The translations under genes and the position numbers were made by a program. 64,000 bases of DNA from an uncultured Alphaproteobacteria bacterium (GTDB lineage Bacteria; Pseudomonadota; Alphaproteobacteria; Bin95), in contig CALLKY010000024.1 in assembly GCA_938083135.1 (NCBI GenBank), positions 1-64,000 on the forward strand, in the 5' to 3' direction. Below are positions 41,098 through 50,153 of this stretch, one piece after another (positions within the stretch are counted from its first letter, which is position 1; each line of letters begins with the position of its first letter). A model generated the notes under the pieces. The model was given only the letters and a program-made list of their open reading frames with translations, was not told the DNA's origin and did not search any database.

Positions 41098-41672
41098 CGC
41101 TTTTCCGTCCAGCTTTCGCAGAAGGCCAAGGCGGATGTGCTGAACGGGCGGCCGTCCCGTTCCCGCGCCCAGGAATTACCGGATGCCTGCATGCCATCCA
41201 TGACCAGCCGCGTGCCCATCGTTGGGATAAGCACTGTGTTGACGCCGTAAGGCCGCTCACCAGGACCCGTGCCGGGTTGGGTGTGGATCATCAGTGGGTC
41301 GCCAAGGTCGTGCCAGGTGAGGGAGATATTCCCGGTTTCAGAGATCACATGCTCACTGTAGAACCGGTCGGGATCACCTTCTTTTTCAAACACTGCATCC
41401 TCAACTGGGATCGACGTATCAGCCAGTTCAGGGTTCAGCACGCCTTGAATGGTGTTCTGTAACCAGCGTGTCATGGCGATATTATCGGACCAGATGCGCC
41501 ATTGGCCTTCTGTCAGCGCGCTTTGCAGAAACAGAACATGGCCCGGCCCCGCTGGTGAGAGCACATTGCGCCAGAAGCTGGCGATTGTCGTTTCCGGCCC
41601 GCCATCAGTTTCTGAAAGGCGGATGAACGGGTTTTCGCCGCAGCATAAAACGCGATTTGGATCAGCGGACAT
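41094..41672 (-). CDS. Hypothetical protein
   Basis: 192-residue protein I do not recognise. It appears soluble, with no signal peptide or membrane span. The sequence reads as a compact beta-rich domain: VLFLQSALTEGQWRIWSDNIAMTRWLQ, then SEHVISETGNISLTWHDLGDP and GVNTVLIPTMGTRLVMDGMQASG. The C-terminal ERDGRPFSTSALAFCESW could be the end of a sheet. Good frame length, an ordinary start and codon use like its neighbours make it a real gene. Confidence 0.7.
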   Translation of the reverse strand: MSADPNRVLCCGENPFIRLSETDGGPETTIASFWRNVLSPAGPGHVLFLQSALTEGQWRIWSDNIAMTRWLQNTIQGVLNPELADTSIPVEDAVFEKEGDPDRFYSEHVISETGNISLTWHDLGDPLMIHTQPGTGPGERPYGVNTVLIPTMGTRLVMDGMQASGNSWARERDGRPFSTSALAFCESWTEKR

Positions 41673-41735
41673 TGGCTCTGGTCTCCTGTAAGTGCGGCCC
41701 GCACCAGATTGGCCGTGGCGCGGGCCGGTTTGACG

Positions 41736-42347
41736 TTACGCAGCGGCGCTGGGGCGGGCTTTCATGCGCTCGTACCATGCCGTGATGTTCTTGTTGTCCT
41801 CGTTCAGCTTCTGGCCAACCATCTGGCCGAAGTCGACGAAGCAGAACAGCAGGATGTCAGCCATGGAGATGCTATCGCCGCCAACAAACGCGCGACCCTC
41901 CATCTCACCATTCAGCCAGGTCAACTTATCCTGGGCGGCAGCTTTCAGCCCGTCTGAAGCTTGGGGAATGCAGCGGATACGGTCCTGGAACATCTTCAAG
42001 CCTTCGCCGAAGCGGAAGCCGCCAGCCAGTGGCTCGCAGATGTTCAGATCAACGCGCCGGGTCCACATGCGGGTATTGGCTTTTTCTTCAGCCGTCGTCC
42101 CAACTAATGCTGGTTCCGGATGCTTGTCTTCAATGTATTCACAGATCGCGGTGATTTCGGCCAGAACCGCGCCATTATCCAGTTCAAGCGCCGGGCTTTG
42201 GCCAGATGGGTTCTTCGCTAGGAATTCTGGCTGGCGATTAACGCCTGACCGGATGTCGATTTCCTCCGTTGGAATTTCGACACCTTTCTCAGCTAAGAAC
42301 ATACGGACGACGCGAGGGTTTGGACCGACAGATGAGTAGAGTTTCAT
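41736..42347 (-). CDS. Glutathione S-transferase family protein
   Basis: 203-residue GST-like protein from the ATG at 42347; the longer open frame upstream (to 42647) has no family similarity and lies over the divergent gene. The thioredoxin-fold half reads MKLYSSVGPNPRVVRMFLAEKGV, with cis-Pro and KNPSGQSPALELDNGAVLAEITAICEYIED. The helical half has RRVDLNICEPLAGGF and SISMADILLFCFVDF, the capping-box region of the fold. Probably a beta/theta-like class; substrate unknown. Confidence 0.9.
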   Translation of the reverse strand: MKLYSSVGPNPRVVRMFLAEKGVEIPTEEIDIRSGVNRQPEFLAKNPSGQSPALELDNGAVLAEITAICEYIEDKHPEPALVGTTAEEKANTRMWTRRVDLNICEPLAGGFRFGEGLKMFQDRIRCIPQASDGLKAAAQDKLTWLNGEMEGRAFVGGDSISMADILLFCFVDFGQMVGQKLNEDNKNITAWYERMKARPSAAA

Positions 42348-42455
42348 GGCGCTAAGGCCTCCGGTTGAGATGAATGTTTGCAGCAGGGACTGTACATGGG
42401 CGGCGGCAAGTGGTGAATAGGGCTTTGTACCGCCCAATAGTCCGCGTGGGGTTCT

Positions 42456-42728
42456 ATGCAGTTCCATCAAATTGTCGCTCTCGCCGTCATGCTCTCGCTG
42501 GGCTTCTTGATTGACACAACGGTCAAGCTGTTCCGGTATCGCCGCCGCGCAAAGATTGCGCAGGAACCTTGGCGCATGCGGGATATTCAAATTCTGAGGA
42601 AACCCGAAGCGTTTGAGGCGGAGGAGGTGCGATTGGCCCGCCGTCATTGGGTTTCATGCGCGTTGATGCTGGGATTGATCCTGCTGTTCCTTGCCGTCCG
42701 GCCCGCCGTTATCCCTGTCGCTGGATAG
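42456..42728 (+). CDS. Small two-span membrane protein
   Basis: 90-residue hypothetical membrane protein. Hydrophobic helices lie at about residues 5-25 (IVALAVMLSLGFLIDTTVKLF) and 66-86 (VSCALMLGLILLFLAVRPAVI), joined by a basic loop (RYRRRAKIAQEPWRMRD). It starts about 108 bases from the divergent GST gene and ends 60 bases before the molybdenum hydroxylase genes. I recognise no family. Confidence 0.6.
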   Translation: MQFHQIVALAVMLSLGFLIDTTVKLFRYRRRAKIAQEPWRMRDIQILRKPEAFEAEEVRLARRHWVSCALMLGLILLFLAVRPAVIPVAG

Positions 42729-42788
42729 GCCTGCTTTCGCAACTGAACATCCCGCATTAGGCTTGCCCGAGAACAGGGAGCCTTGCCG

Positions 42789-43265
42789 ATGTCTGAAACC
42801 TTTTCGCTCACCGTGAATGGCAAAGCGGAGACTGTATCTGCATTGCCGGATACGCCGCTGATCTATGTGTTGCGCAACCAGCTTGGCCTAAAGGGCGTGC
42901 GCTATGGCTGCGGGCTGGAGCAATGCGGATGCTGCACAGTATTGGTTGATGGGGCCCCAGCATTCGCGTGCTCCCAGGCTGTTGAAACCACGGCTGGCGC
43001 ATCGGTTGAAACGATTGAAGGCCTTGGAACGGCAGACGCGCCGCATCCCCTACAGCAAGCGTTTATGGATTTGCAGGCTGGGCAGTGCGGCTATTGCCTG
43101 GCCGGGATTTTGATGGCGGCGAAAGCGCTTCTTGCAGCGAACGCAGACCCAAGCCGCCAGGATATCGTGACAGCGCTCGACGGACATTTATGCCGCTGCG
43201 GTGCCCATACCCGGATCATCGCCGCCATCCAACAGGCTGCGAAAGTGATGGGAGGGTCGGCATGA
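42789..43265 (+). CDS. [2Fe-2S] subunit of molybdenum hydroxylase (IorA-type)
   Basis: Electron-transfer subunit, 158 residues from ATG 42789 (TTG 42783 is the upstream alternative). The plant-ferredoxin-type cluster ligands are in GVRYGCGLEQCGCCTVLVDG (residues about 39-58), and the second, helical cluster is bound by CGYCLAG and LCRCGAH (residues about 100-142). This matches small subunits of isoquinoline 1-oxidoreductase and nicotinate/aldehyde-type enzymes. Its stop overlaps the start of the large subunit (ATGA), so expression is coupled. No separate FAD subunit is nearby. Confidence 0.92.
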   Translation: MSETFSLTVNGKAETVSALPDTPLIYVLRNQLGLKGVRYGCGLEQCGCCTVLVDGAPAFACSQAVETTAGASVETIEGLGTADAPHPLQQAFMDLQAGQCGYCLAGILMAAKALLAANADPSRQDIVTALDGHLCRCGAHTRIIAAIQQAAKVMGGSA

Positions 43266-45373
43266 GCAAGCTCACCGGCAGCCTTATCGCCAATCCAAGC
43301 ATGGACCGTTGGATCAGCTTTCTTGATGACAAAACGACCCGTGTCGCTAGCGGCAAGGTGGAAATCGGCCAGGGCGTCGTCACGGCACTACACCAGATCG
43401 CGGCGGAGGAACTGAACCTGCCGCTCGACCGGGTAACCTTGGTTTCCGGCGATACCGATATCGGCCCGGATGAGATGTACACGACGTCCAGCCTCTCCAT
43501 TTCTATGTCCGGCGGGTCAATCCGGTTGGTCGCGGCGGAGGCGGTGGCACTGCTCAAAGAACGGGCAGCTCTACGCCTGAACTGCGCGCCAGATGATCTA
43601 TCTGTTGTCGATGGTGCCTTCAAACAGAACGGCGCTGATACTGGCCTAGATTATTGGAGTGTTGCTGGGGAAATCGATTGGTCCCGCGCGGCGACCGCCA
43701 GCGCTGAACCCAAGGCCGCGAGCGCATACACAATCGTTGGTCAAAGCACGCCGCGGCTTGACCTGCCGGCCAAGGTTTCTGGTGCTGCCTTTGTCCATGA
43801 TGCAGCACCCGATAACGTTACCCACGCGCGCATCTTGCGGCAGCCCGGTGCTGAAGCTTCACTCGTGAGCTTGGATGAAGCTGCGATCATCCGGGCGGCC
43901 AAGGCGGAGATTTCGGTCTACCGTGAGAAAAACTTTGTGGCGTTCCTTGGCCAAGATGAATCAGCCGTCGAGCGTGCTGCCGCAGCCGCTCCCTTGCATG
44001 CTGAATGGCAGAACGCGCTGAACATTCCCGCCGCTGCTGCTGAGGCCGCATGGTTGCCGGATCAGCCCGCCGTCGAACGGGTGCTGGGGGATGTTGATGC
44101 GCCGGACGTAGATGGTGCGCGCATTTCATTAACAATCTCCCGGCCCTACGTGGCGCACGCGTCGCTGGGGCCGTCCTGTGCGCTCGCCCGGATGGATGCG
44201 GATGGGCAGTTGAAAATCTGGTCCCACGGCCAGGGTATGCATAATCTCCGCAAGAATATCGGCGCGGCGCTAGATATAGATATCGAAAATATCTGGGCGA
44301 AGCATCTGCATGGGCCTGGGTGTTATGGCCACAATGGTGCTGATGATGCAGCACTCGACGCGGCCATCCTTGCCCATGCGCATCCTGGCCAAACCATCCG
44401 TGTGCAATGGCGGCGGGAAGAAGAATTCGGCTATGAGCCGCTTGGCCCAGCCATGCTGGTCAAGGCGGAAGCCGTGGTGAATGACGCGGGCAATCCTGTG
44501 CAATGGACGGCGGATGTATGGAGCCCCGTGCATGTGCAACGCCCTGGAAATCCCGCAGTGGTCATGCTTGGCGGACAGGCTTTATTGCCACCGCCACCAT
44601 GGGAGCCACCCGTTGATCCGGGTGAGGAGCGCGGCGGTGGCGGCACCCGGAATGCGTTCCCGCTGTATACAACTGGCCCACAACGGGTTCGGCACCATTT
44701 GACGGAACGGGCGCCCATTCGCACGTCAGCGCTGCGTGGCCTTGGGGCTTTGCCGAACGTTGTTGCGATCGAAGGCCTGATGGATGAACTGGCCGCCCGC
44801 GCCAATGTTGACCCACTGGCATACCGGCTGAACCTGCTAAACGACCCGCGGGCCCGTGCCGTGGTCGCGCGCACCGGTGTGATTGCTGGATGGGACAAGC
44901 GCGGCCCTGGCGGCGACGGCGAAGGCCTTGGATTTGCGTTCGCACGCTACAAAAATACAGCAGCCTATTGCGCGGTCATTGTTGCCCTGACGGTTGAAGA
45001 AGACGTCACGCTGAATGGCATCTGGACTGTCAGTGATGCGGGCTTGGTTATCAATCCATCAGGCGCGCGGAACCAGCTCGAAGGGGGTTGCGTCCAGGGT
45101 GCCAGTTGGGCGCTGAAAGAGCAGGCCAAGTTCGAAGGTGAAGGCATGACCACACTGGATTGGGATAGCTATCCAATTCTCCGCTTCAGCGAAGTGCCGG
45201 AAATCACGGCTGAATTGATGGACCTGCCAGATGAGCCCACCCTTGGGGTTGGCGAATGTTCCGTCGGGCCAACCGCCGCCGCGATCGCCAATGGCATCAC
45301 CCATGCGCTGGGCACGCGCGTGCACGACATGCCCTTCACGCGGGACCGGGTGATGGCGGCTTTGTTGCGTTAG
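43262..45373 (+). CDS. Molybdopterin-binding subunit of molybdenum hydroxylase (IorB-type)
   Basis: 703-residue catalytic subunit (start at 43262 by ATGA overlap with the small subunit). It has the tandem aldehyde-oxidase/xanthine-dehydrogenase molybdopterin domains of IorB-like enzymes: GKVEIGQGVVTALHQIAAEEL (cofactor), SVAGEIDWS, GHNGADDAALDAAILA, and the C-terminal GVGECSVGPTAAAIANGI with the catalytic Glu of the family. Such enzymes hydroxylate N-heterocycles or oxidise aldehydes, with water as oxygen donor. No signal peptide is seen. The electron acceptor (a cytochrome subunit in several relatives) is not encoded here. Substrate unknown. Confidence 0.9.
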   Translation: MSKLTGSLIANPSMDRWISFLDDKTTRVASGKVEIGQGVVTALHQIAAEELNLPLDRVTLVSGDTDIGPDEMYTTSSLSISMSGGSIRLVAAEAVALLKERAALRLNCAPDDLSVVDGAFKQNGADTGLDYWSVAGEIDWSRAATASAEPKAASAYTIVGQSTPRLDLPAKVSGAAFVHDAAPDNVTHARILRQPGAEASLVSLDEAAIIRAAKAEISVYREKNFVAFLGQDESAVERAAAAAPLHAEWQNALNIPAAAAEAAWLPDQPAVERVLGDVDAPDVDGARISLTISRPYVAHASLGPSCALARMDADGQLKIWSHGQGMHNLRKNIGAALDIDIENIWAKHLHGPGCYGHNGADDAALDAAILAHAHPGQTIRVQWRREEEFGYEPLGPAMLVKAEAVVNDAGNPVQWTADVWSPVHVQRPGNPAVVMLGGQALLPPPPWEPPVDPGEERGGGGTRNAFPLYTTGPQRVRHHLTERAPIRTSALRGLGALPNVVAIEGLMDELAARANVDPLAYRLNLLNDPRARAVVARTGVIAGWDKRGPGGDGEGLGFAFARYKNTAAYCAVIVALTVEEDVTLNGIWTVSDAGLVINPSGARNQLEGGCVQGASWALKEQAKFEGEGMTTLDWDSYPILRFSEVPEITAELMDLPDEPTLGVGECSVGPTAAAIANGITHALGTRVHDMPFTRDRVMAALLR

Positions 45374-45386
45374 AGTAAGTTCGGAT

Positions 45387-45421
45387 CAGATTGGGTCAAG
45401 GCCACGAAATGACCCAATCTG
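45387..45421. terminator. Bidirectional terminator between convergent operons
   Basis: A perfect 12-bp stem (CAGATTGGGTCA / TGACCCAATCTG) with an 11-base loop lies in the 61-base gap between the plus-strand hydroxylase gene and the minus-strand phnE. Three further pairs can form beyond a mismatch. No strong T-tract on either side, but the position fits a shared terminator. Confidence 0.7.
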
Positions 45422-45434
45422 TTCCAAATAGGCG

Positions 45435-46247
45435 CTAAATGATCGCGTGGCGAATACGGGCGGAAATCCATTCGCTGACAATCACTGTTGCCAGAATGAC
45501 CAGCAGGATCATTGAAACCTGCGTCCAAGCCAGTGTGTTGATCGAGCCGTTCAATTGCAGCCCAATTCCGCCTGCGCCAACAAGCCCGAGAATGGTCGAT
45601 TCCCGAATGTTGATGTCCCAGCGGAATACGCCGACGCCGGCGAATGTGGGCAGCACCTGAGGCACGATGCCGAAAAGAATTTGCTGGGCACGGCTGGCAC
45701 CTGTGGCTTCAATCGCCTCGACCTGGCTGTGGTCAATTTCTTCAATCGATTCATACAAAAGCTTGGCGCAGAAACCGATGGAGCGGAGGCCGATGGCGAT
45801 GGTGCCCGCGAGCACGCCGGGGCCAAAGATGAAGACCAGCATCAGCGCCCAGATCAACGAATTCACGGACCTGGACGATACAATCACGAACAGCGCCACT
45901 GCCCGCACAACCGGGTGCGGCGTGGTGTTGCGCGCTGCTGCAAACGCCACTGGTACGGCGATAATCAGCGCAATCACCGTGCCAATGGTCGCGATGTTAA
46001 TCGTGTCCCAAATCGGTATCCAAAGCTTCTCCATATAGGAGAACTTGGGCGGGACCATGCGCGCACCAATATCCAACGCCTGGGTGCCGGCATCCTGCAC
46101 GAAGAACCAGATGGTCTTGTCGGAAATTGGGATCCAGGCATAAACAACGATGGCGACGCCAATGAGCCAGCCAAGCCAGATCGCCAATTCGCGCCGGGTC
46201 GTGCGACGGCGCCATACGGGGCCGTCCGGGGTTTCAATCATGGGCAT
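45435..46247 (-). CDS. phnE: Phosphonate-type ABC transporter permease (second copy)
   Basis: 270-residue inner-membrane permease with about five or six spans and a cytoplasmic EAA-type loop (EAIEATGASRAQQILFGIVPQVLP). It resembles PhnE, the permease of phosphonate/phosphite importers. Sequence features include SRSVNSLIWALMLVFIFGPGVLAGTIAI and the C-terminal NIRESTILGLVGAGGIGLQL. It begins directly after the stop of the other permease (TAAATG), so the two are coupled and likely form a heterodimer. Ends about 14 bases from the terminator. Confidence 0.9.
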   Translation of the reverse strand: MPMIETPDGPVWRRRTTRRELAIWLGWLIGVAIVVYAWIPISDKTIWFFVQDAGTQALDIGARMVPPKFSYMEKLWIPIWDTINIATIGTVIALIIAVPVAFAAARNTTPHPVVRAVALFVIVSSRSVNSLIWALMLVFIFGPGVLAGTIAIGLRSIGFCAKLLYESIEEIDHSQVEAIEATGASRAQQILFGIVPQVLPTFAGVGVFRWDINIRESTILGLVGAGGIGLQLNGSINTLAWTQVSMILLVILATVIVSEWISARIRHAII

Positions 46248-47084
46248 TTACTGGACCCACTTCCTGAGATAGCCGGATGTGTATTCCAGCACGAGCACGA
46301 TGCCGATGATGATCAGCAAGATCGCCGCTGCGGTATCGAATTCATACCGGTCGAAGGCCGTATTCAGTGTGGCACCGATGCCACCGCCACCAACAATGCC
46401 GATCACGGCTGATTCCCGGAAATTGATGTCGAGACGATAGACGGCGAGGCCGATCATGCGCGGCATGACCTGGGGCTGGATGGCATAATTGATCCACTGG
46501 AACCAATTGGCGCCGGTGGCCTTTACGGCCTCCGCCTGGCTGGCGTTCATATTCTCAATATCCTCGGCGAGCAGCTTGCCATAGAAGCCGATCGTGCCGA
46601 TGGACAAAGCGATGAACCCAGCGAAAGGGCCAAAGCCAAAAAGCTTGACCGCGAAGATCGCCAGAATAATTTCAGGGAATGTGCGGGATCCTGCAATGAT
46701 AGCCCGGCAAGACATATAGACCCAGCGCGGGGCGAGATTGCGCGCAGCACCAAGGCCGACGGGGATAGAAATTGCAATACCGGCGACCGTTGCGATAACG
46801 GCCATCCAGATGCTTTCCTTAATGCCATCCCACACAACGTTCTGATTGTCCGCGAAGTTTGGTGGGAAGAAGGCGTCCAGGAAGCGCTGGCCGCGCGGAA
46901 TGCCTTCCGACATGCGCTCCCAGTTCACATCCATCGTGCCTATGGCCGTCGCGAAATATACTGCCGCACCCACAACGATAGCCCAGCGGACGGTGGCATT
47001 CTGAATGAACGGGGGCCGCTTCCAGGTCGTTTTGTAGGGGGCGGCAGTCTCTACGGGTGGGTCTTCTGTTGTAGGCGTCGTCAC
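46248..47084 (-). CDS. phnE: Phosphonate-type ABC transporter permease (first copy)
   Basis: 278-residue permease, clearly paralogous to the next gene. A basic N-terminal stretch ([12 protein letters not shown]) leads to the first span ([15 protein letters not shown]). The EAA loop is [25 protein letters not shown], and the C-terminal half has the family's [20 protein letters not shown]. Its start overlaps the phnC stop by 4 bases (47081-47084). Twin PhnE permeases occur in many phosphonate and phosphite transport operons. Confidence 0.9.
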   Translation of the reverse strand: MTTPTTEDPPVETAAPYKTTWKRPPFIQNATVRWAIVVGAAVYFATAIGTMDVNWERMSEGIPRGQRFLDAFFPPNFADNQNVVWDGIKESIWMAVIATVAGIAISIPVGLGAARNLAPRWVYMSCRAIIAGSRTFPEIILAIFAVKLFGFGPFAGFIALSIGTIGFYGKLLAEDIENMNASQAEAVKATGANWFQWINYAIQPQVMPRMIGLAVYRLDINFRESAVIGIVGGGGIGATLNTAFDRYEFDTAAAILLIIIGIVLVLEYTSGYLRKWVQ

Positions 47085-47914
47085 GGCGTTGCCGCGCTGA
47101 TCAGCGCCTCTTCGGCCTTGATGAATTCTGGGTCTTCTTCTTCCTCGTCCTCGACCTTGCCAATGGTTTCGGACCAGTCTTCTTCGCCATAGATCCGGGT
47201 CAGGACCTCAGGCGTCAGGTTGTCTGGCGGGCCGTCATATACGATCGCACCAAGCTCCAGGCCAACAATGCGCTCGCAGAACATCTGTGCCAGCAGCACG
47301 TCATGGATATTGATGATGGCGGCAAGGCCGCGTTCCTCGCACAGCTCTTTGATGAGCCGCATAATCTGGCGAGAGGTCTTGGGATCAAGGCTGGCTGTTG
47401 GCTCGTCAACCAACATCAGGTCCGGGTTCTGCACAAGCGCGCGGCAAATCCCGACACGCTGGCGCTGGCCACCGGATAGTTCATCAGCCCTCTTATCTGC
47501 CATATGCATAAGGCCGACACGATCCAGCAGGCGGTACGCCTCGCGTACGTCTTCAGGCGGGAATTTGCGGAACCAGCTTCGCCAGAAACCTACGTAACCC
47601 AAGCGCCCTGACAGCACATTTTCCATGACGGTCAGGCGTTCTACCAGTGCATATTCTTGGAAGATCATGCCCATGCGGCGGCGTGCTTTACGCAAGCCAA
47701 AGCGGGATAGCTTGGTCAGGTTCATGTCCCGCAGGAAGACGTCGCCTTCCGTCGGCTCAACCAACCGATTGACGCAGCGGATCAACGTCGACTTGCCGGC
47801 ACCCGACGGCCCAATCAGCGCCATTACCTGGCCTTCCGGCACTTCCAGGTCGACACCTTGCAGCGCCAGATCGCCGGTCTTGTACCGCTTCTTCAGGCCT
47901 TGGATACGCAGCAT
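47081..47914 (-). CDS. phnC: Phosphonate-type ABC transporter ATP-binding protein
   Basis: 277-residue ATPase that drives the importer. Walker A is [17 protein letters not shown] (about residues 36-52), the Q-loop [14 protein letters not shown], signature [17 protein letters not shown], Walker [13 protein letters not shown] and the switch His in NIHDVLL. An acidic C-terminal tail ([10 protein letters not shown]) is unusual for PhnC. It lies between the binding-protein gene (about 95 bases upstream, with a hairpin between) and the permease genes (4-base overlap). Confidence 0.93.
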   Translation of the reverse strand: MLRIQGLKKRYKTGDLALQGVDLEVPEGQVMALIGPSGAGKSTLIRCVNRLVEPTEGDVFLRDMNLTKLSRFGLRKARRRMGMIFQEYALVERLTVMENVLSGRLGYVGFWRSWFRKFPPEDVREAYRLLDRVGLMHMADKRADELSGGQRQRVGICRALVQNPDLMLVDEPTASLDPKTSRQIMRLIKELCEERGLAAIINIHDVLLAQMFCERIVGLELGAIVYDGPPDNLTPEVLTRIYGEEDWSETIGKVEDEEEEDPEFIKAEEALISAATP

Positions 47915-47953
47915 TGGCGGATACCTTACGTCAAAATGTCATCGCCGTATGAA

Positions 47954-47986
47954 GCGGGGCGGCGAGGTTTCCCCCAGCCGCCCCGC
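47954..47986 (-). promoter_or_regulatory. GC-rich hairpin between phnD and phnC
   Basis: On the minus strand GCGGGGCGGC pairs perfectly with GCCGCCCCGC (10 bp, 13-base loop) about 24 bases past the phnD stop. No T-tract follows. It sits in the same relative place as the hairpin after dctP at 18403, and may protect the binding-protein mRNA or reduce read-through. Confidence 0.7.
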
Positions 47987-48009
47987 GTAACGTAGTCTCT
48001 ACGGCTGCC

Positions 48010-48978
48010 TTACTTGCAGTCGTAGTTAACGCCATTGGCGCTATCGATTTTCCGGATCACATCCCAATGGGTCGCGTGACGGATATCGACGAAGCGATCA
48101 GCGCGCTTGAACTCTTTCTTGAAGTTCTCGTCCCACTGATAGGTCCAGAACGCGTTCTTAACCTTGGCGACAACTTCCGGGTGCAGGTTATGGGCGTGAC
48201 CATAGCCGGTCGTTGGGAAGGTCTGGGATTTGTAGACCGTGCGGACCTTGCTTTGATCGATGACGCCGCGACGCGCCATGCGGAACAATACGGAGTTGGC
48301 GATCGCTGCGATTTCATAATCGCCATTAATCACGCCAAGGATCGAGTTGTCGTGCTTGCCGGAGAAGACGGGCTTGAAGTCCGTTTCTGCAACCAGACCA
48401 AATTCGCCCTTCAGGATGGCGCTTGGCGCTTTGAAGCCAGAGTTAGACGTTGGCGACGTGAACGCCATCGTCCGGCCTTTGATGTCTGCAGGGGACTGGA
48501 TTGGGCTATCGGCAGCGACGATGATTTCCATCTCATAGCCGAAGGAGCCGTCGTCATAGGCCATCATGCCGAAGGGCACGAAGCCGGCGCAGCTAACAGC
48601 AATTGGGTTGGAGCCGGTGTTGAAACCTGCAACATGCAAGCGACCGGACCGCATGGCTTCAAGCTGCGCAGCGTTGCTCTGCACTGGGAAGAACACGACC
48701 TTCTTGCCGGTTACTTTGGACATATGCGCCACAAAGCCATCCCAGATGCTTGCGTATACAGCAGGATCTTCAACGGGGGTGTAGGCGAAGATGAGTGTGC
48801 TTGGGTCAACCCAATCTTTTTCATCCAGTGGCAAATCCGCGGTCAGATCAAGGTTCCGGTCGCAATAGGCCGCGTCGAGCGTGCCGCGATGGCAGTCGTC
48901 AGCGGCGAATGCGCTGCTTCCCATCATGGAAAACGCGACTGCGGCAGTGCTGACCGCAAATTTCTTCAACAAATTCAT
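48010..48978 (-). CDS. phnD: Phosphonate-type ABC transporter substrate-binding protein
   Basis: 322-residue periplasmic binding protein, start chosen at 48978 (MNLLKKF, AGGGAGGG-like site upstream). A Sec signal peptide ends near SSAFA-ADD (about residues 1-25). The PhnD signature is present: NAAQLEAMRSGRLHVAGFNTGSNP, the SNSGFKAPSAIL loop and FSGKHDNSILGVINGDYEIAA, whose main-chain and Ser/Thr groups bind the phosph(on)ate in characterised members. The ligand may be a phosphonate, phosphite or hypophosphite. No C-P lyase or phosphite dehydrogenase gene is in view. Confidence 0.92.
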   Translation of the reverse strand: MNLLKKFAVSTAAVAFSMMGSSAFAADDCHRGTLDAAYCDRNLDLTADLPLDEKDWVDPSTLIFAYTPVEDPAVYASIWDGFVAHMSKVTGKKVVFFPVQSNAAQLEAMRSGRLHVAGFNTGSNPIAVSCAGFVPFGMMAYDDGSFGYEMEIIVAADSPIQSPADIKGRTMAFTSPTSNSGFKAPSAILKGEFGLVAETDFKPVFSGKHDNSILGVINGDYEIAAIANSVLFRMARRGVIDQSKVRTVYKSQTFPTTGYGHAHNLHPEVVAKVKNAFWTYQWDENFKKEFKRADRFVDIRHATHWDVIRKIDSANGVNYDCK

Positions 48979-49086
48979 AATTTTACCCTCCCTCGGCATG
49001 GCATGGATTCGCCATCGCCTTTTTGTATTTAGGCGACCCTATGCGAATACGTTGGCGGCGGCAATTCTGGCTGTGGAGTTTTGCTG

Positions 49087-50094
49087 TTAAGCGCGGCTGA
49101 CGCGGCCTTCCAGCGGGTATCCAGGATCATTGTAGCCGGGTGTTGAAGGGTGTCCGGAGGGGACGAGGGCATCGACGAAAGCTTCATCTTCCGCCGTAAA
49201 TTTGTAGGTAGGTGCGCCGAAATAATCGCGCATTTGCTCCGGCGTTCGGGGGCCAGCAACAACGCCGGTGATGAGAGCGTTATTCAGTACCCAGGCCGTT
49301 GCGAATTGCCCAGCGGTGACGCCACCGGCTTCTGCGCGCGCTTTGACTTTCTGGGCGATCACTAAAGATTCTTCCCGCCATTCCGTTTCCATCATCCGCT
49401 TGTCTTGCCGGGCAGCACGGGTGCCCGCTTCGGGCTTTGATCCTGGCGCGTATTTGCCGGTTAACAATCCGCGCGCGATAGGGCTGTAGGGGAACACGCC
49501 CAGGCCAAAATGATTGCAAGCGGGTAGATGCTCCGTCTCCGGCATGCGGTTCACGAGATTATAGTATGGCTGGCTGATGACGGGCCTGTCGGCACCCAGG
49601 TCATCTGCAATCCGACAGAGCTCCGCCACCCGCCACGAGCGGTAGTTGGAGACGCCAAAATATCGAATTTTGCCTTGCCGCTGCAGGTCAACCAGCGCCC
49701 GCGCGGTTTCTTCCAGCGGGACTGAATGGTCTTCCTTATGCAGGTAGTAGATGTCGATATAATCCGTGCCGAGCCGCTTCAAGCTCCGCTCACAGGCATC
49801 CATCACCCATTTGCGCGATGTGCCGCCGCCATTCGGCCCATCGCCAATGGGGTTCGCCAGCTTCGTCGCCAATACCCAGTAATCCCGCCGCCCCCGGACT
49901 GCCCGCCCAACAACTTCTTCCGACTTCCCGCCATTATAGGCATCTGCGGTATCAACAAAATTCACGCCCTGGTCTGCCGCCTCATCCAGCATCGCGCAGG
50001 ATGTAGCGGCATCCGTCGGCCCACCAAACATCATGGCACCGATACATATCGGCGAAACACGAAGGCCGGAGCGGCCAAGGCGGCGGTGCTGCAT
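49087..50094 (-). CDS. Aldo/keto reductase
   Basis: 335-residue NADPH-dependent TIM-barrel oxidoreductase. The tetrad is readable: Asp and Tyr in VDTADAYNGGKSEEVVG, Lys in WVLATKLANP, and His in DIYYLHKEDHSVPLEETARAL. The loop GVSNYRSWRVAEL and SPIARGLLTGKYAPG are typical of the voltage-channel-beta/YajO branch. Single gene between phnD and the first FG-GAP gene; substrate unknown. Confidence 0.92.
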   Translation of the reverse strand: MQHRRLGRSGLRVSPICIGAMMFGGPTDAATSCAMLDEAADQGVNFVDTADAYNGGKSEEVVGRAVRGRRDYWVLATKLANPIGDGPNGGGTSRKWVMDACERSLKRLGTDYIDIYYLHKEDHSVPLEETARALVDLQRQGKIRYFGVSNYRSWRVAELCRIADDLGADRPVISQPYYNLVNRMPETEHLPACNHFGLGVFPYSPIARGLLTGKYAPGSKPEAGTRAARQDKRMMETEWREESLVIAQKVKARAEAGGVTAGQFATAWVLNNALITGVVAGPRTPEQMRDYFGAPTYKFTAEDEAFVDALVPSGHPSTPGYNDPGYPLEGRVSRA

Positions 50095-50153
50095 GGGGGC
50101 TATCCTATGTGAAAACTTTGATCAGCGAGGATAGCCAATGCGAATGCAGGACT

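Noticed and set aside
42348-42647. 100-residue N-terminal extension of the GST at 41736
   Set aside because: No GST-like content, antisense to the small membrane protein gene, and the ATG at 42347 begins exactly at the thioredoxin fold.
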